Notes: a model not told the origin generated them from the sequence alone. A stretch of DNA of 64,000 nucleotides from Paraburkholderia franconis (GCF_009362735.1 NZ_WHNP01000013.1:124001-188000); one strand, 5' to 3'. Positions 45,720 through 53,909 are shown, counted from the stretch's first letter. Translations and numbers: made by a program.

Positions 45720-46244
45720 TTACTTGCCTTCGGCGACGATCACTTGCGCAGCCGCGTTGATCACCGACGCGATACGGCCGACGTCGCGCAGTTGCGTCGA
45801 GCTCATGCCTTCGTTGACCAGCGTATCGAAGTGCGACTTCACGCAGAAATGGCACTTGCCGATGATCGACGCGGCGAGCGCGTACATCTCAAAGCGGCGC
45901 TTGTCGACGCCGCCGTGCGACGCGTAAGCGTTCATCCGCAAGCCAGCCGGCTGCGATTTGAGATCGGCGTTGCCTGTCATCTCGACGTACGGATACCAGA
46001 CGTTGTTCATGCCCATCAGCGCGGCAGCCGTCAGCGCGCCGTTGACTTCTTCCGGCGACAGCACGCCCGCTTCGCGAATCGCGGCGATGATCTTCGGGCT
46101 CTTCGCAGCGAACGCGGCGGCCAGCGCGACGCCAACGGCATCGTTGCCTTCCAGCGACGAGCGCGCAATCGTGCCATCGAGATTCAGGCGAATGTCTTTA
46201 GCGTAGTCGGGAATATATCCCTTAATCGCCGCGATGAATTCCAT
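45720..46244 (-). CDS. ahpD: AhpD, alkyl hydroperoxidase/peroxiredoxin reductant
   Basis: AhpD has weak peroxidase activity and, in Mycobacterium, passes electrons to AhpC. The 174-residue all-helical protein has the CxxC pair Cys131/Cys134 in GKCHFCVKSHFD, with the supporting His of the KSHFD motif. AGGAG lies before the ATG. It follows ahpC by 76 bp on the same strand, with a hairpin between them (46273-46307). The gene pair, and the absence of an ahpF gene nearby, suggest AhpC here uses AhpD rather than AhpF. That is inference. Confidence 0.93.
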   Translation of the reverse strand: MEFIAAIKGYIPDYAKDIRLNLDGTIARSSLEGNDAVGVALAAAFAAKSPKIIAAIREAGVLSPEEVNGALTAAALMGMNNVWYPYVEMTGNADLKSQPAGLRMNAYASHGGVDKRRFEMYALAASIIGKCHFCVKSHFDTLVNEGMSSTQLRDVGRIASVINAAAQVIVAEGK

Positions 46245-46272
46245 TGATATCTCCTATCATTTTGCCGATAAA

Positions 46273-46307
46273 AAAGCCCGCTGGCCTTTTCAAGCTTAGC
46301 GGGCTTT
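46273..46307 (-). terminator. Hairpin between ahpC and ahpD, possible attenuator
   Basis: Arms AAAGCCCGCT (46273-46282) and AGCGGGCTTT (46298-46307) pair over 10 bp around a 15-nt loop. On the minus strand the stem is followed by a U-rich run (complement of 46268-46275). It would terminate part of the ahpC transcript before ahpD, lowering AhpD relative to AhpC. Confidence 0.65.
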
Positions 46308-46320
46308 CGACTGCACGTAC

Positions 46321-46869
46321 TTACAGCGTCGCGCCGCCGACTGCGCGGTTGCACGGGCACAGTTCGTCCGTCTGCAGACCGTCCAGAATACGCAGGACTT
46401 CTTCCGGATTACGGCCGACGTTCAGGTTGTTCACCGAAACGTGCTGGATCGTGTTGTCCGGATCGACGATGAACGTCGCGCGCAGTGCAACGCCTGCTTC
46501 CTTGTCGCGCACGCCGAGCTGGTCGATCAGTTCGCCCTTCACGTCGCCGAACGCGTAGTGGTTCAGCTTGTTCAGGTCCTTGTGCTCACGGCGCCATGCG
46601 AGCTTGACGAATTCGTTGTCGACGCTGCCGCCCAGCAGAACGGCGTCGCGTTCTTCGAAGTCCTTCTGCAGCTTGCCGAACTCGACGATTTCCGTCGGGC
46701 AAACGAACGTGAAGTCCTTCGGGTAGAAATAGATGATCTTCCACTTGCCGGGGAACGACGATTCGGTGATTTCTTCGAACGCCGACACGCCGTTTTCTTC
46801 GTGGTTATTGAAACCCGGCTTTGCAGCGGTGACGGTGAAAGCTTCGAGTTTATCGCCGACAGTTTTCAT
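46321..46869 (-). CDS. ahpC: AhpC-type 2-Cys peroxiredoxin
   Basis: AhpC reduces peroxides and peroxynitrite. The 182-residue protein has the peroxidatic Cys57 in FTFVCPTE and a C-terminal pair Cys171/Cys173 in ELCPCNR. That three-cysteine layout is known from mycobacterial AhpC, which is served by AhpD. The Thr and Arg of the active site are in place (PTEI and WRREH). AAGGAG sits 8 bp before the ATG. A consensus-like promoter and an OxyR-like site lie 90-135 bp upstream, so peroxide induction is likely. Confidence 0.95.
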   Translation of the reverse strand: MKTVGDKLEAFTVTAAKPGFNNHEENGVSAFEEITESSFPGKWKIIYFYPKDFTFVCPTEIVEFGKLQKDFEERDAVLLGGSVDNEFVKLAWRREHKDLNKLNHYAFGDVKGELIDQLGVRDKEAGVALRATFIVDPDNTIQHVSVNNLNVGRNPEEVLRILDGLQTDELCPCNRAVGGATL

Positions 46870-46960
46870 GCGCTTGCTCCTTGTGAATTGGCAAATGAGA
46901 TTCGAAAAACAACCCGCTCAAACTACCTGCTGGCTGTAACGAACGCGTTACACAGCCTAA

Positions 46961-46989
46961 ACTATAACTCTATTAGACGATGGAATCAA
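46961..46989 (-). promoter_or_regulatory. Candidate ahpC promoter
   Basis: On the minus strand TTGATT (46989-46984) and TATAGT (46966-46961) are separated by exactly 17 bp. It lies 92 bp upstream of the ahpC start. Confidence 0.65.
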
Positions 46990-47003
46990 TAGTTTTTATC
47001 TAA
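46967..47003. promoter_or_regulatory. OxyR-like binding site overlapping the ahpC -35
   Basis: OxyR recognises four ATAG/CTAT quarter-sites spaced by 7 bp. Reading the plus strand, ACTC (46967), CGAT (46978), ATAG (46989) and CTAA (47000) lie at exactly that spacing and match 11 of 16 bases. The two quarter-sites furthest upstream of the promoter are the best. The match is suggestive, not proof. Confidence 0.45.
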
Positions 47004-47163
47004 TGATTCGGATAGATTTTCTCGAAGACGCCGATAGCCCATATTGGAACGAGCGTTTTGCACCGAGTTCGGGAACAGGTTTTGCCCAAAAAAGCGGCAG
47101 CGGAAAACGGCCCCTGAGCGCCGTCCGACTGCCGCCTTCCGGCCGCGACGTGCCCGAAGCGTG

Positions 47164-48585
47164 TCAGACGCTCTTGGCGAGCGGAAACTCGATCGTCACT
47201 TCGAGGCCAGGCAGTGGCGTACGGTTGCGCAGCCGCAATGCGCCACGATACCGGCCCACGAGACGCTGCACGATCGCCATGCCGAGACCTGTGCCATTGG
47301 CCTGCGTCCGCGCCGAATTCACGCGATAGAAGGGCCGCGTGACGAGCGCGAGCTGGTCCTCGGGAATGCCCGGGCCTTCGTCGACGACCGACAGTTCGAC
47401 CCGGGAATGCGAGACCCGAGTCTCGAGAATCACGCGCGGAATGCCGTCGTCCTCGGAAAGGCCGTATTTGCGGGCGTTCTCGATCAGATTGCCGACGACT
47501 CGCCGGATGTCCGTCTCGTCCGCCTCGATCACAGCTGAAGGAGCAAGCCGCGTGACCAGCCGCATGCCGTCTTCGCTCGACATGCGTGCGGCCAGTTCTC
47601 CCGCGATTACGGAAAGATCGACCGGTTCCGTATTTCTCTGAACAGGACGCGCGTAATCGAGGAAGCGTCCGATGATCATGTCCATCTGCTCGATGTCGTC
47701 GATCATCGCGTCCTTGGTCGCCTGGTCCGAAGGGCTCATTTCGGTTTCCAGACGCAGACGAGCAAGCGGCGTGCGCAGGTCGTGCGAAATGCCGGCGAGC
47801 ATCAGCGCGCGGTCGGCTTCGAGCTGCTCCAGGTCCTGCACCATCTGGTTGAAGCTTCGGTTCGTTTCCGCGGCGACGCCCATGCCGCGCTCAGGCAGCT
47901 TCTCGGGCGCCTGGCCCGAGCCGACTTTGCGCGCGGCCAGCGCCAGCCGAGCGAACGGCCTGTTCACCAGGCTCGTGATGAACGCCGCGCCGAACAGCGA
48001 TAGCGCGAGCGCGAAGATACCCCAGCCGGCCCATTGCAGGCCCGTCACGTTATCCAGTTGATCGCGGTCGAGCGCGACCCAGTAATCGTCGTCGTCGATC
48101 TTGAAGCTGATCCATACGCCGGGAATGTCGTTGACGGACTGCGCGATGATCGTGTCGTCGCCGAGCCGCCCGCGTATGTCATGCTCGATCAGCCGATTGA
48201 GCGATTCGTCGGGCTGGAGCTTGTACTTGTCCGTGGTTTCGCGTGGATACACGCGCACGCCTTCATTGCTTTCCAGGTCTTGCAGCAGCGCGCGCCGCAA
48301 ATCGGGATCGGAATAGAGAAGCGCGGTGCGCGTGAGCTTCACGATCGCGACGAGCTGCAGCGCCACGCGTTGTGCGCGTGGCTCGCGCTCGATCACGCGA
48401 AAGCTCTGAAACCATGCGGCGAGACTCACCGCGATCAGCAGCGCGATCAGCAGGAACGTACGCCAGAAAAGGCCGCCGAACGCGAGCGTCAGGAGGCGCC
48501 GGTCGATCCGCATGCGACCTTCTTGTCGACGAGGAGGAGGAACTGCAACGGCAGGCTTAGGCTGCGCCGTCGGGGATGAAGACAT
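47164..48585 (-). CDS. EnvZ/RisS-type sensor histidine kinase
   Basis: A 473-residue inner-membrane kinase. TM1 is about residues 40-58 (WRTFLLIALLIAVSLAAWF), a periplasmic domain of about 125 residues follows, then TM2 (188-206, WGIFALALSLFGAAFITSL) and a HAMP domain. HisKA has His268 in AGISHDLRTPL, and HATPase has VDEGPGIPEDQ and GTGLGMAIVQRL. The ATG at 48585 overlaps the regulator's end by 29 bp. A Met at residue 25 (48513), preceded by AAGG, would remove the overlap and a Pro-rich head. It pairs with the OmpR-like regulator directly upstream, as in Bordetella risA-risS and E. coli ompR-envZ. Confidence 0.9.
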   Translation of the reverse strand: MSSSPTAQPKPAVAVPPPRRQEGRMRIDRRLLTLAFGGLFWRTFLLIALLIAVSLAAWFQSFRVIEREPRAQRVALQLVAIVKLTRTALLYSDPDLRRALLQDLESNEGVRVYPRETTDKYKLQPDESLNRLIEHDIRGRLGDDTIIAQSVNDIPGVWISFKIDDDDYWVALDRDQLDNVTGLQWAGWGIFALALSLFGAAFITSLVNRPFARLALAARKVGSGQAPEKLPERGMGVAAETNRSFNQMVQDLEQLEADRALMLAGISHDLRTPLARLRLETEMSPSDQATKDAMIDDIEQMDMIIGRFLDYARPVQRNTEPVDLSVIAGELAARMSSEDGMRLVTRLAPSAVIEADETDIRRVVGNLIENARKYGLSEDDGIPRVILETRVSHSRVELSVVDEGPGIPEDQLALVTRPFYRVNSARTQANGTGLGMAIVQRLVGRYRGALRLRNRTPLPGLEVTIEFPLAKSV

Positions 48586-49291
48586 AGCCCAGACCCCAGA
48601 CTGTCTGGATGAAACGCGGGCTGCCCGGATCGGGCTCGATCAGCTTGCGCAGACGCGAGATCTGCACGTCGAGGCTGCGGTCGAACACTTCGTACTCGCG
48701 GCCGCGCGCCAGCTCCATCAGCTTTTCACGCGACAGCGGCTGACGCGGATGGCGCGCGAACACCTTGAGCACCGAGAATTCGCCCGTGGTCAGCGGGATT
48801 TCCTGGCCGGCCTTGGTGAGCGTGCGTGTCGCAAGGTTCAGTGCGAACTCGCCGAACTCGAACACTTCCGATGTCTCGGACGGCGCGCCCGGCAACTCGG
48901 ACGGCGACTGGCGGCGCAGCACCGCGTGGATGCGCGCGACGAGTTCACGCGGATTGAATGGCTTCGGCAGATAATCGTCGGCGCCCATTTCCAGGCCGAC
49001 GATGCGATCGACATCTTCACCCTTGGCGGTGAGCATGATGATCGGCGTGCGATCATTGCTGCCGCGCAGGCGGCGGCAGATCGAGAGACCGTCTTCGCCC
49101 GGCAGCATCAGGTCGAGCACCAGCAGATCGAAACGTTCGCGCACCCACAGCTTGTTCATCGAGGGTGCGTTCTCAGCAACATAAACGTTAAAACCCTGCT
49201 CGCCGAGATAACGGCGCAGCAGGTCACGCAGACGCGGGTCGTCGTCGACGACGAGGATTTTCGAAGGGTTTTTGGTTTCCATGGTCGGCAT
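48557..49291 (-). CDS. ompR: OmpR/RisA-type response regulator
   Basis: A 244-residue transcriptional regulator. The receiver (about 10-125) has acidic pocket Asp-Asp-Asp (VVDDDPR), phospho-acceptor Asp60 in VLDLMLPGEDG, Thr of MLTAKGE and Lys of LPKPFNPREL. The winged-helix DNA-binding domain (about 145-240) has LTTGEFSVLKVFARHPRQPLSREKLMELA and VDQISRLRKLIEPDP-like recognition region ending WGLGYVF. It overlaps the kinase gene downstream. The start is either the ATG at 49291 or one three codons later. It probably controls envelope or virulence-type genes, as RisA and OmpR do. Confidence 0.92.
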   Translation of the reverse strand: MPTMETKNPSKILVVDDDPRLRDLLRRYLGEQGFNVYVAENAPSMNKLWVRERFDLLVLDLMLPGEDGLSICRRLRGSNDRTPIIMLTAKGEDVDRIVGLEMGADDYLPKPFNPRELVARIHAVLRRQSPSELPGAPSETSEVFEFGEFALNLATRTLTKAGQEIPLTTGEFSVLKVFARHPRQPLSREKLMELARGREYEVFDRSLDVQISRLRKLIEPDPGSPRFIQTVWGLGYVFIPDGAA

Positions 49292-49521
49292 CTTAGCGCG
49301 ATTAGAATAGGGAGCGAGTTTGCACCAATTGTCACGTAACAGTCAGTTACAAAATTTACCGGGCCCGTGGCACGACGTAAAGCCTTGGCGCTTACACTCC
49401 TTTACTGTTTGCGCCAGTTCGGTAGATACTTCACTCGAATAAGGCTCTTGCGCCCGGTTTTCAAGCCGGAGTCATTACACGTATCTGAGGTTGCCGGTTG
49501 CCGCGCCACGAAGGGAACAAG

Positions 49522-49857
49522 ATGAAGGGAGGGGTCTGGCCGAACATGCGCCTGAGCGTGATTGCAGTGGCAGTTGCGATCGTGTTCGTGAGCGCTGCGG
49601 GTCCCATCTCTGCCCATGCCGAATCTTCGACGGAACGTACAATCGAGTCGCGCCCAGTCCAGCGTCCGCATATGCGCACCGCGCGTCAACCGCGCAATCC
49701 CAACGCCGATCGTCCCGCATCCGATGCCATCGTCCGCGCCACCGCCGTGCCGCCCGATCTCGATCAACGCCGGCGTGACGGACATATGACGCCGGAAGAA
49801 AGGCGTCTGCTGCGGCAGCATATCGAAGACGCCGTACGCGAACTGTACAAGCGCTGA
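49522..49857 (+). CDS. Small exported protein of unknown function
   Basis: No family recognised. The 111-residue product has a signal peptide of about 36 residues (hydrophobic core LSVIAVAVAIVFVSA, cleavage near SAHA). A polar, Arg- and Pro-rich middle follows, with a C-terminal helix MTPEERRLLRQHIEDAVRELYKR that recalls the end of EipA/periplasmic stress-type proteins. AAGGGAA precedes the ATG at 49522. A second Met at 49546 is possible. The gene for the DUF1501 protein begins about 100 bp later on the same strand. Confidence 0.75.
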   Translation: MKGGVWPNMRLSVIAVAVAIVFVSAAGPISAHAESSTERTIESRPVQRPHMRTARQPRNPNADRPASDAIVRATAVPPDLDQRRRDGHMTPEERRLLRQHIEDAVRELYKR

Positions 49858-49955
49858 CAGGTTTTTTGCCTTGCGCGTGCTGCGCAATCGTATGCGTTCT
49901 CGCGCGGCGGCTTCGCTTTTGGCGAAGCACACGCGATACCTCTCGTGAGGCGTGG

Positions 49956-51134
49956 ATGAAACGACGCGAGTTTCTTTCGATGGCGGCTGCAACGGGCGCT
50001 GTGCTGTCGATGCCCCGCGCGTTCAGTGCGTCTGTCCCCACGAGCGGCGTAGTGCCGCAACCGTATGCATGCGCAACGGCTGCCGGCCATCGCGGCAAGC
50101 TGCTCATCCTGATTGAACTGAAGGGCGGAAACGACGGATTGAATACCGTCGTGCCGTTTGCCGATCCCGCTTATTACGCGCTGCGCAGACACATCGCCAT
50201 CCCGCGCGATCGGGCGATCGCGCTCGACGAGCGCATGGCGCTGCATCCGTCGTTGCGTCCTCTGTTGCCGTTGTGGCGTGGCGGGCAGCTGGCCGTCGTG
50301 CAAGGCGTCGGCTGCGCGCAGGCGAATCCGTCGCATTTCCGGTCGATGGAAATCTGGGACACGGGCTCGCGCGCTGATGTGTATCGGCGCGATGGCTGGC
50401 TGGCTCGCGCATTCGCGCAGTGGCGGGTGCCGCAGGTTAGCGCTTTGGCTGCGACGTTCGGTCGCGTCGAGGCGGGGCCGTTTGCAGGTTTATCGTTTGC
50501 TCACGCATCGCGCGACTCCTGGGCGCACGTCCTTAACCCAGACGACGCGCGTTGCTTCAATCGAAGCAACGTGAATCTGGCCGATGATGATCGCGTGACG
50601 GGCGACGCCTTCGATGCCTCGATTGCTCCGCCAACGCGCCCGGCGACGTTTCCCGATTCGATTGACGCCGCGTTGCGCACCGCGCGCGATAGCGCGCAAC
50701 CGGGTTCATACGGCGCGATCCGCGTGACGCTCGATGGTTTCGACACGCACGCCAACCAGCCCGGGCGCCATGCTGCGCTGCTCGAAGAGCTCGCGCAGGG
50801 TTGCGCGACGCTTCACGCGGAACTCGCGCGGCACGGCCGTTGGAACGACACGCTGATCATCACGTACTCGGAGTTCGGCCGGTCCGCGCGCGAGAACATG
50901 GTGCGCGGCACCGAACACGGTGGCGCTGCCGCGCACTTCATGATGGGCGGACGGGTGAGGGGAGGCATGTACGGACAGCCTCCCGATCTCGCGCGACTCG
51001 ACGGCACCGGGCAACTGCCTGTCGCGATCGACTTCAGACGGTTGTACGCAACCGTGCTCGGCCCGTTCTGGGCGCTGGACGCAAGAGGCATCTTGCAGGA
51101 CGACGTGAAACCGCTGCCGTTGCTGCGTGCCTGA
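49956..51134 (+). CDS. DUF1501 family exported protein
   Basis: A 392-residue member of the DUF1501 family, related in fold to alkaline phosphatase/sulfatase. The N-terminus MKRREFLSMAAATGAVLS carries a twin-arginine pair and a hydrophobic stretch, so export by the Tat pathway is likely. The family core motifs are ILIELKGGNDGLNTVVPF, the Asp/His pair in TLDGFDTHANQPGRHAALL, and TYSEFGRSARENMVRGTEHGGAAAHFMMGG. Enzymatic activity is not established for the family. GTGAGG is just upstream of the ATG at 49956. The in-frame extension to 49866 is Cys-rich noise. Confidence 0.85.
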   Translation: MKRREFLSMAAATGAVLSMPRAFSASVPTSGVVPQPYACATAAGHRGKLLILIELKGGNDGLNTVVPFADPAYYALRRHIAIPRDRAIALDERMALHPSLRPLLPLWRGGQLAVVQGVGCAQANPSHFRSMEIWDTGSRADVYRRDGWLARAFAQWRVPQVSALAATFGRVEAGPFAGLSFAHASRDSWAHVLNPDDARCFNRSNVNLADDDRVTGDAFDASIAPPTRPATFPDSIDAALRTARDSAQPGSYGAIRVTLDGFDTHANQPGRHAALLEELAQGCATLHAELARHGRWNDTLIITYSEFGRSARENMVRGTEHGGAAAHFMMGGRVRGGMYGQPPDLARLDGTGQLPVAIDFRRLYATVLGPFWALDARGILQDDVKPLPLLRA

Positions 51135-51146
51135 CGCGCGTCGACG

Positions 51147-51980
51147 TCAATGCTTGCGTGCCGCTCGCCACGCAACCCACAGCTTGCGGATCGGCGTGAG
51201 CGCAATGCGTTGATGCAGGACGTGATAACCGTCGCGCTCGATTTCTTCGAGCAGCGCCAGCGCCAACGCCGCCAACGCGCGCAGCGTGCTCTGCGAATGA
51301 CGCTCGCCCGCGGGCAGACCGTCGAGCGCCTGGCGAATCGCATCGCGGGCGCGCGTCGTCTGAAAGCGCATCAGCTCCGTGAACGCGTCCGTGTATTTGC
51401 GGTTGATCAGATCAGCAGCTGTCACGTTGTAGCGCTGCATTTCGTCGATGGGGATGTAGATGCGTCCGTGGCGCGCGTCGTTGCCGAGTTCCACGACGAT
51501 CTGCGCGAGCATCAACGCCTCGCCGAGCGGCGCGGCCCACGATGACGCCTGCGACGGATCGCGCGCCGTCGCGCGCGCAACCACCGACGCGAACGTGCCG
51601 CCGACGCCAGCCATATACCGGCGCAGATTCGGGTAATCGAGGTAGCGGGCCTGGTCCAGATCCATCTCGAAGCCGGCGATCATCGCTTGCAGCGCCGGGT
51701 ACTCGGCCTGTACGTCGGGCCAATGCGCAGCGAGCGCTTGCGACACGGGATGTGTCGGCTCGCCGGACGCTAGCGCGGCCGCCTCCTTCTGCCACCAGGC
51801 GAGTTTCGTGCGACCCACGGCGGGGTCGGTGGTTTCCTTTACGGTTTCTTCGAACTCGCGACGCAGCGCAAACAGCGCCGTAAGCAGCGGTTGCCGCGCG
51901 ACGGGCGCCTGGCGCAGCGCGTAGTAAGTGCTCGAACCGGGAGGCGCTGCTTTTTGCAGGCAATATTCGTCGAAATTCAC
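51147..51980 (-). CDS. Squalene/phytoene synthase-family protein
   Basis: A 277-residue protein of the trans-isoprenyl diphosphate synthase head-to-head family. I start at the GTG 51980 (NFDEYCLQKAAPPGSSTYYALRQAP), which matches the family. The in-frame ATG at 52079 has no support. The usual first Asp-rich motif is FEETVKE, with Glu-Glu in place of Asp-Asp and Lys where Asp is expected. The second is VVELGNDARHGRIYIP. HpnD and the mitochondrial assembly factor NDUFAF6 are the closest ideas, but catalysis as a squalene or phytoene synthase is doubtful. A TACAAT (52033-52038 region) on the minus strand could be its -10. Confidence 0.8.
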   Translation of the reverse strand: MNFDEYCLQKAAPPGSSTYYALRQAPVARQPLLTALFALRREFEETVKETTDPAVGRTKLAWWQKEAAALASGEPTHPVSQALAAHWPDVQAEYPALQAMIAGFEMDLDQARYLDYPNLRRYMAGVGGTFASVVARATARDPSQASSWAAPLGEALMLAQIVVELGNDARHGRIYIPIDEMQRYNVTAADLINRKYTDAFTELMRFQTTRARDAIRQALDGLPAGERHSQSTLRALAALALALLEEIERDGYHVLHQRIALTPIRKLWVAWRAARKH

Positions 51981-52061
51981 TGGATTCGCTTGGGGAATGC
52001 GGACGCACACGGTTGTGCGCAAAAGACCGAAAATTGTAGCATCGACGGTATTCGACAGATG

Positions 52062-52090
52062 AAGACAAGCGCAGATCAATCGGTTAGAAT
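52062..52090 (+). promoter_or_regulatory. Candidate tRNA-Leu promoter
   Basis: AAGACA (52062-52067) and TAGAAT (52085-52090) are separated by 17 bp, matching the sigma-70 consensus at 4 and 5 of 6 positions. It lies about 170 bp before the tRNA. Confidence 0.4.
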
Positions 52091-52259
52091 CTCGCGCTTA
52101 CGCTTTCGGGCACGCATTTTCAATGCAAACGTTCGCGGCTCGGCGGGCCGGTTCCGGCACGTTCAGAGTCCTCCGCGCGGATGACGTTGCGGTGAAAAAA
52201 CGCAACGTTCGGCCGCTGGCGAAATATCGGGTGCCGCAGGTTTGCGGCAACACCCGGCT

Positions 52260-52346
52260 GCGAGGATGGCGAAATTGGTAGACGCACCAGGTTTAGGTCC
52301 TGACGCCCGCAAGGGTGTAGGGGTTCGAGTCCCCTTCCTCGCACCA
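52260..52346 (+). tRNA. tRNA-Leu (anticodon UAG)
   Basis: The 87-nt gene has a 7-bp acceptor stem (52260-52266 with 52336-52342), discriminator A and an encoded CCA (52344-52346). The anticodon loop TTTAGGT holds TAG, reading CUN leucine codons. A long variable arm (about 12 nt) marks it as a type II tRNA, and the T-arm GGTTCGAGTCC is intact. Confidence 0.95.
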
Positions 52347-52371
52347 CTTGTTTCTACGCTGCACCATGTAG

Positions 52372-52405
52372 AAAACCCCGCTTGTCGCTGACCAGCGGGG
52401 TTTTT
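52372..52405 (+). terminator. Terminator after tRNA-Leu
   Basis: Arms AAAACCCCGCT (52372-52382) and AGCGGGGTTTT (52394-52404) pair over 11 bp with an 11-nt loop, followed by T. It ends the tRNA transcript. Confidence 0.85.
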
Positions 52406-52504
52406 CGTTTTTGCGCCGCGCTGCATGCCGCGCGCATTTCGCCGCAAGACCGCGCGCGACGCTCACCGTGCACAACCACACTTCGCACTGGAAATCGACG
52501 CGCA

Positions 52505-52529
52505 CAAAAAACCCCGCACGAGAGCGGGG
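52505..52529 (-). terminator. Terminator of the His-rich small gene
   Basis: On the minus strand a CCCCGC stem, 6-nt loop and GCGGGG stem are followed by a run of seven T (complement of 52505-52511). It ends transcription about 33 bp after the stop of the 44-residue gene. Confidence 0.85.
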
Positions 52530-52561
52530 CATCGGACATCACACTGACGCTTCGCCGCTGC

Positions 52562-52696
52562 TTAGTGGCAGCGCTTCTCCCAGTGGTGATGCACGTGTAC
52601 CTTGTGGCACACGGGATGATGGTCATACGCGAATGCCGACGACATGCCGGCGAAACCAGCGGCTGCAGCGATCAGCGCCAGAACAACCTTCTTCAT
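52562..52696 (-). CDS. 44-residue His-rich exported peptide
   Basis: Too short for the usual length cut-off, this reading frame encodes 44 residues. It has a Sec signal peptide (MKKVVLALIAAAAGFAGMSSAFA, cleavage after AFA) and a mature peptide of about 21 residues with eight His and two Cys, rich in HH pairs. GAGGA lies 8-9 bp before the ATG and an intrinsic terminator follows the stop, so it looks like a genuine single-gene unit. The His/Cys content suggests metal binding in the periplasm. I recall that HHHH-motif protein is used as a product name in Burkholderia annotation but cannot check it. Function unknown. Confidence 0.75.
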   Translation of the reverse strand: MKKVVLALIAAAAGFAGMSSAFAYDHHPVCHKVHVHHHWEKRCH

Positions 52697-53390
52697 TTTT
52701 CGATCCTCGAAGTCAGAGAAAAAGCGAGCCGTCATCGTAGCAAGCCAGCATTACGATTTCCTTCAACACCGGTGCTATGCAACGCGTTTCGCACTTCATT
52801 TGCAGGGCGATTCGTCGCAGGTCTTGGCATCCGGTTGCGGGTGCAACGAGATACTCCCGTGCTGATCTGATGCGCGTGATCCGTGATATGGCTGGCGCAT
52901 AAGAAAGGCGGGGGGCGTAAGCGGCAATATGCTGATAGCACACTGTGCATCCTGTGAATCCGACCGGCTTCGTCATGCACGCCGCAGTCCATCATCCATC
53001 GCGCACTGCCCGATACATATTGGATGATGCACGCGCATACGACTGCGCGACTCGCCGTTGCCGTTTGCAAGTGCACCTCGAAAACAAACATTGCTATTCG
53101 GGCGCGGCTGCACGAGATGGTCTCGCATCACGACTTCAAGTGCGCTACGGTACGCGCGTCGTTGCAAAATCCGGCTGCGCCGGATCGACAAGATCGATCC
53201 GTTCTGGCGTTTCAGAATCGACTCATGTCTCGCGCGCACGAAGGCAAAGCCATCCCGCGCATAGGCTGGCCGATGGCTTGTGAATGAGTGTTTAAGGAAT
53301 TACGAAACGGCGGAGTCGACGGCGCAACCAACGCACCGTCGATCGAATGGCTCGAACCCCGTAGTCTGACCTGAGTGCTTCGTCAGGCTG
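52697..53390. other. Intergenic region, about 690 bp, no recognised gene
   Basis: It contains the upstream region of the His-rich peptide gene. Reading frames up to 112 residues occur at 52945-53283 and nearby, but they lack a ribosome binding site, recognisable domain or coding-like composition. Base composition is closer to 55% GC by eye than to the gene-rich flanks. Confidence 0.5.
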
Positions 53391-53846
53391 CTATTCGGCG
53401 TTTCGCGCGATCGCGCTTTCGATCACTTTGTCGAGCGCCTCGCTAAGCGCGATCTTTTGGCGATCGTCGAGGCAGTCGAACAGATCGGTGTTCCACTTGC
53501 GTGCGATGGGCATGATCTTGCGATACAGGGCGCGGCCTTCCGTCGTCAACGAGACGAGCACGACACGGCCATCCTGCGCGCTCGCTTCGCGTTGTACGAG
53601 TCCTTGTCTGATCAACGCTTCGGCTGCGCGGCTCGCCTGACTCTTGTCGAGGTTCGCGTGGCGCGCGAGGTCCATGATCGAGAACGGCCCGAACGATCCG
53701 ACCGACGCAATCACGCGCGCTTCGGGCAGCGTCACGTCCAGCTTGGCCATATACCGTTCGCTGATGCCCCGCTCGGAAAGTTTATTCAGCACGTGCAGAC
53801 GATACGTCAGAAACTGTTCGAGTCCGGCTTTATCGGAGGCCTTCAT
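53391..53846 (-). CDS. MarR-family transcriptional regulator
   Basis: A 151-residue winged-helix regulator. The DNA-binding part runs about residues 55-115, including SIMDLARHANLDKSQASRAAEALIRQGLVQREASAQDGR and VLVSLTTEGRALY, which covers the recognition helix and wing. Terminal helices form the dimer interface. AGGAAG precedes the ATG at 53846. An extension to 53897 is not supported. It ends 48 bp from nothing on the plus strand. On the minus strand the glycerate kinase gene lies 63 bp upstream, so the two may be one unit with kinase first. The ligand is unknown. Confidence 0.9.
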   Translation of the reverse strand: MKASDKAGLEQFLTYRLHVLNKLSERGISERYMAKLDVTLPEARVIASVGSFGPFSIMDLARHANLDKSQASRAAEALIRQGLVQREASAQDGRVVLVSLTTEGRALYRKIMPIARKWNTDLFDCLDDRQKIALSEALDKVIESAIARNAE

Positions 53847-53909
53847 GGTCTTCCTGTTGTGAGTGGATGCAGTCCCGCGATGTGATTGTTGCTGCATCCG
53901 CTCGCGCGG

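Larger units (their letters stand above)
46870..47163 (-). other. ahpC upstream region and end of the sensor kinase gene
   Basis: About 294 bp holding the ahpC promoter (46961-46989) and an OxyR-like site (46967-47003). The part from 47005 to 47163 shows no gene. A small shadow ORF on the plus strand is not supported. Confidence 0.6.

Noticed and set aside
52945..53283. 112-codon plus-strand frame
   Set aside because: No ribosome binding site, no recognisable domain and Arg/His/Ser-rich composition unlike a real gene here.
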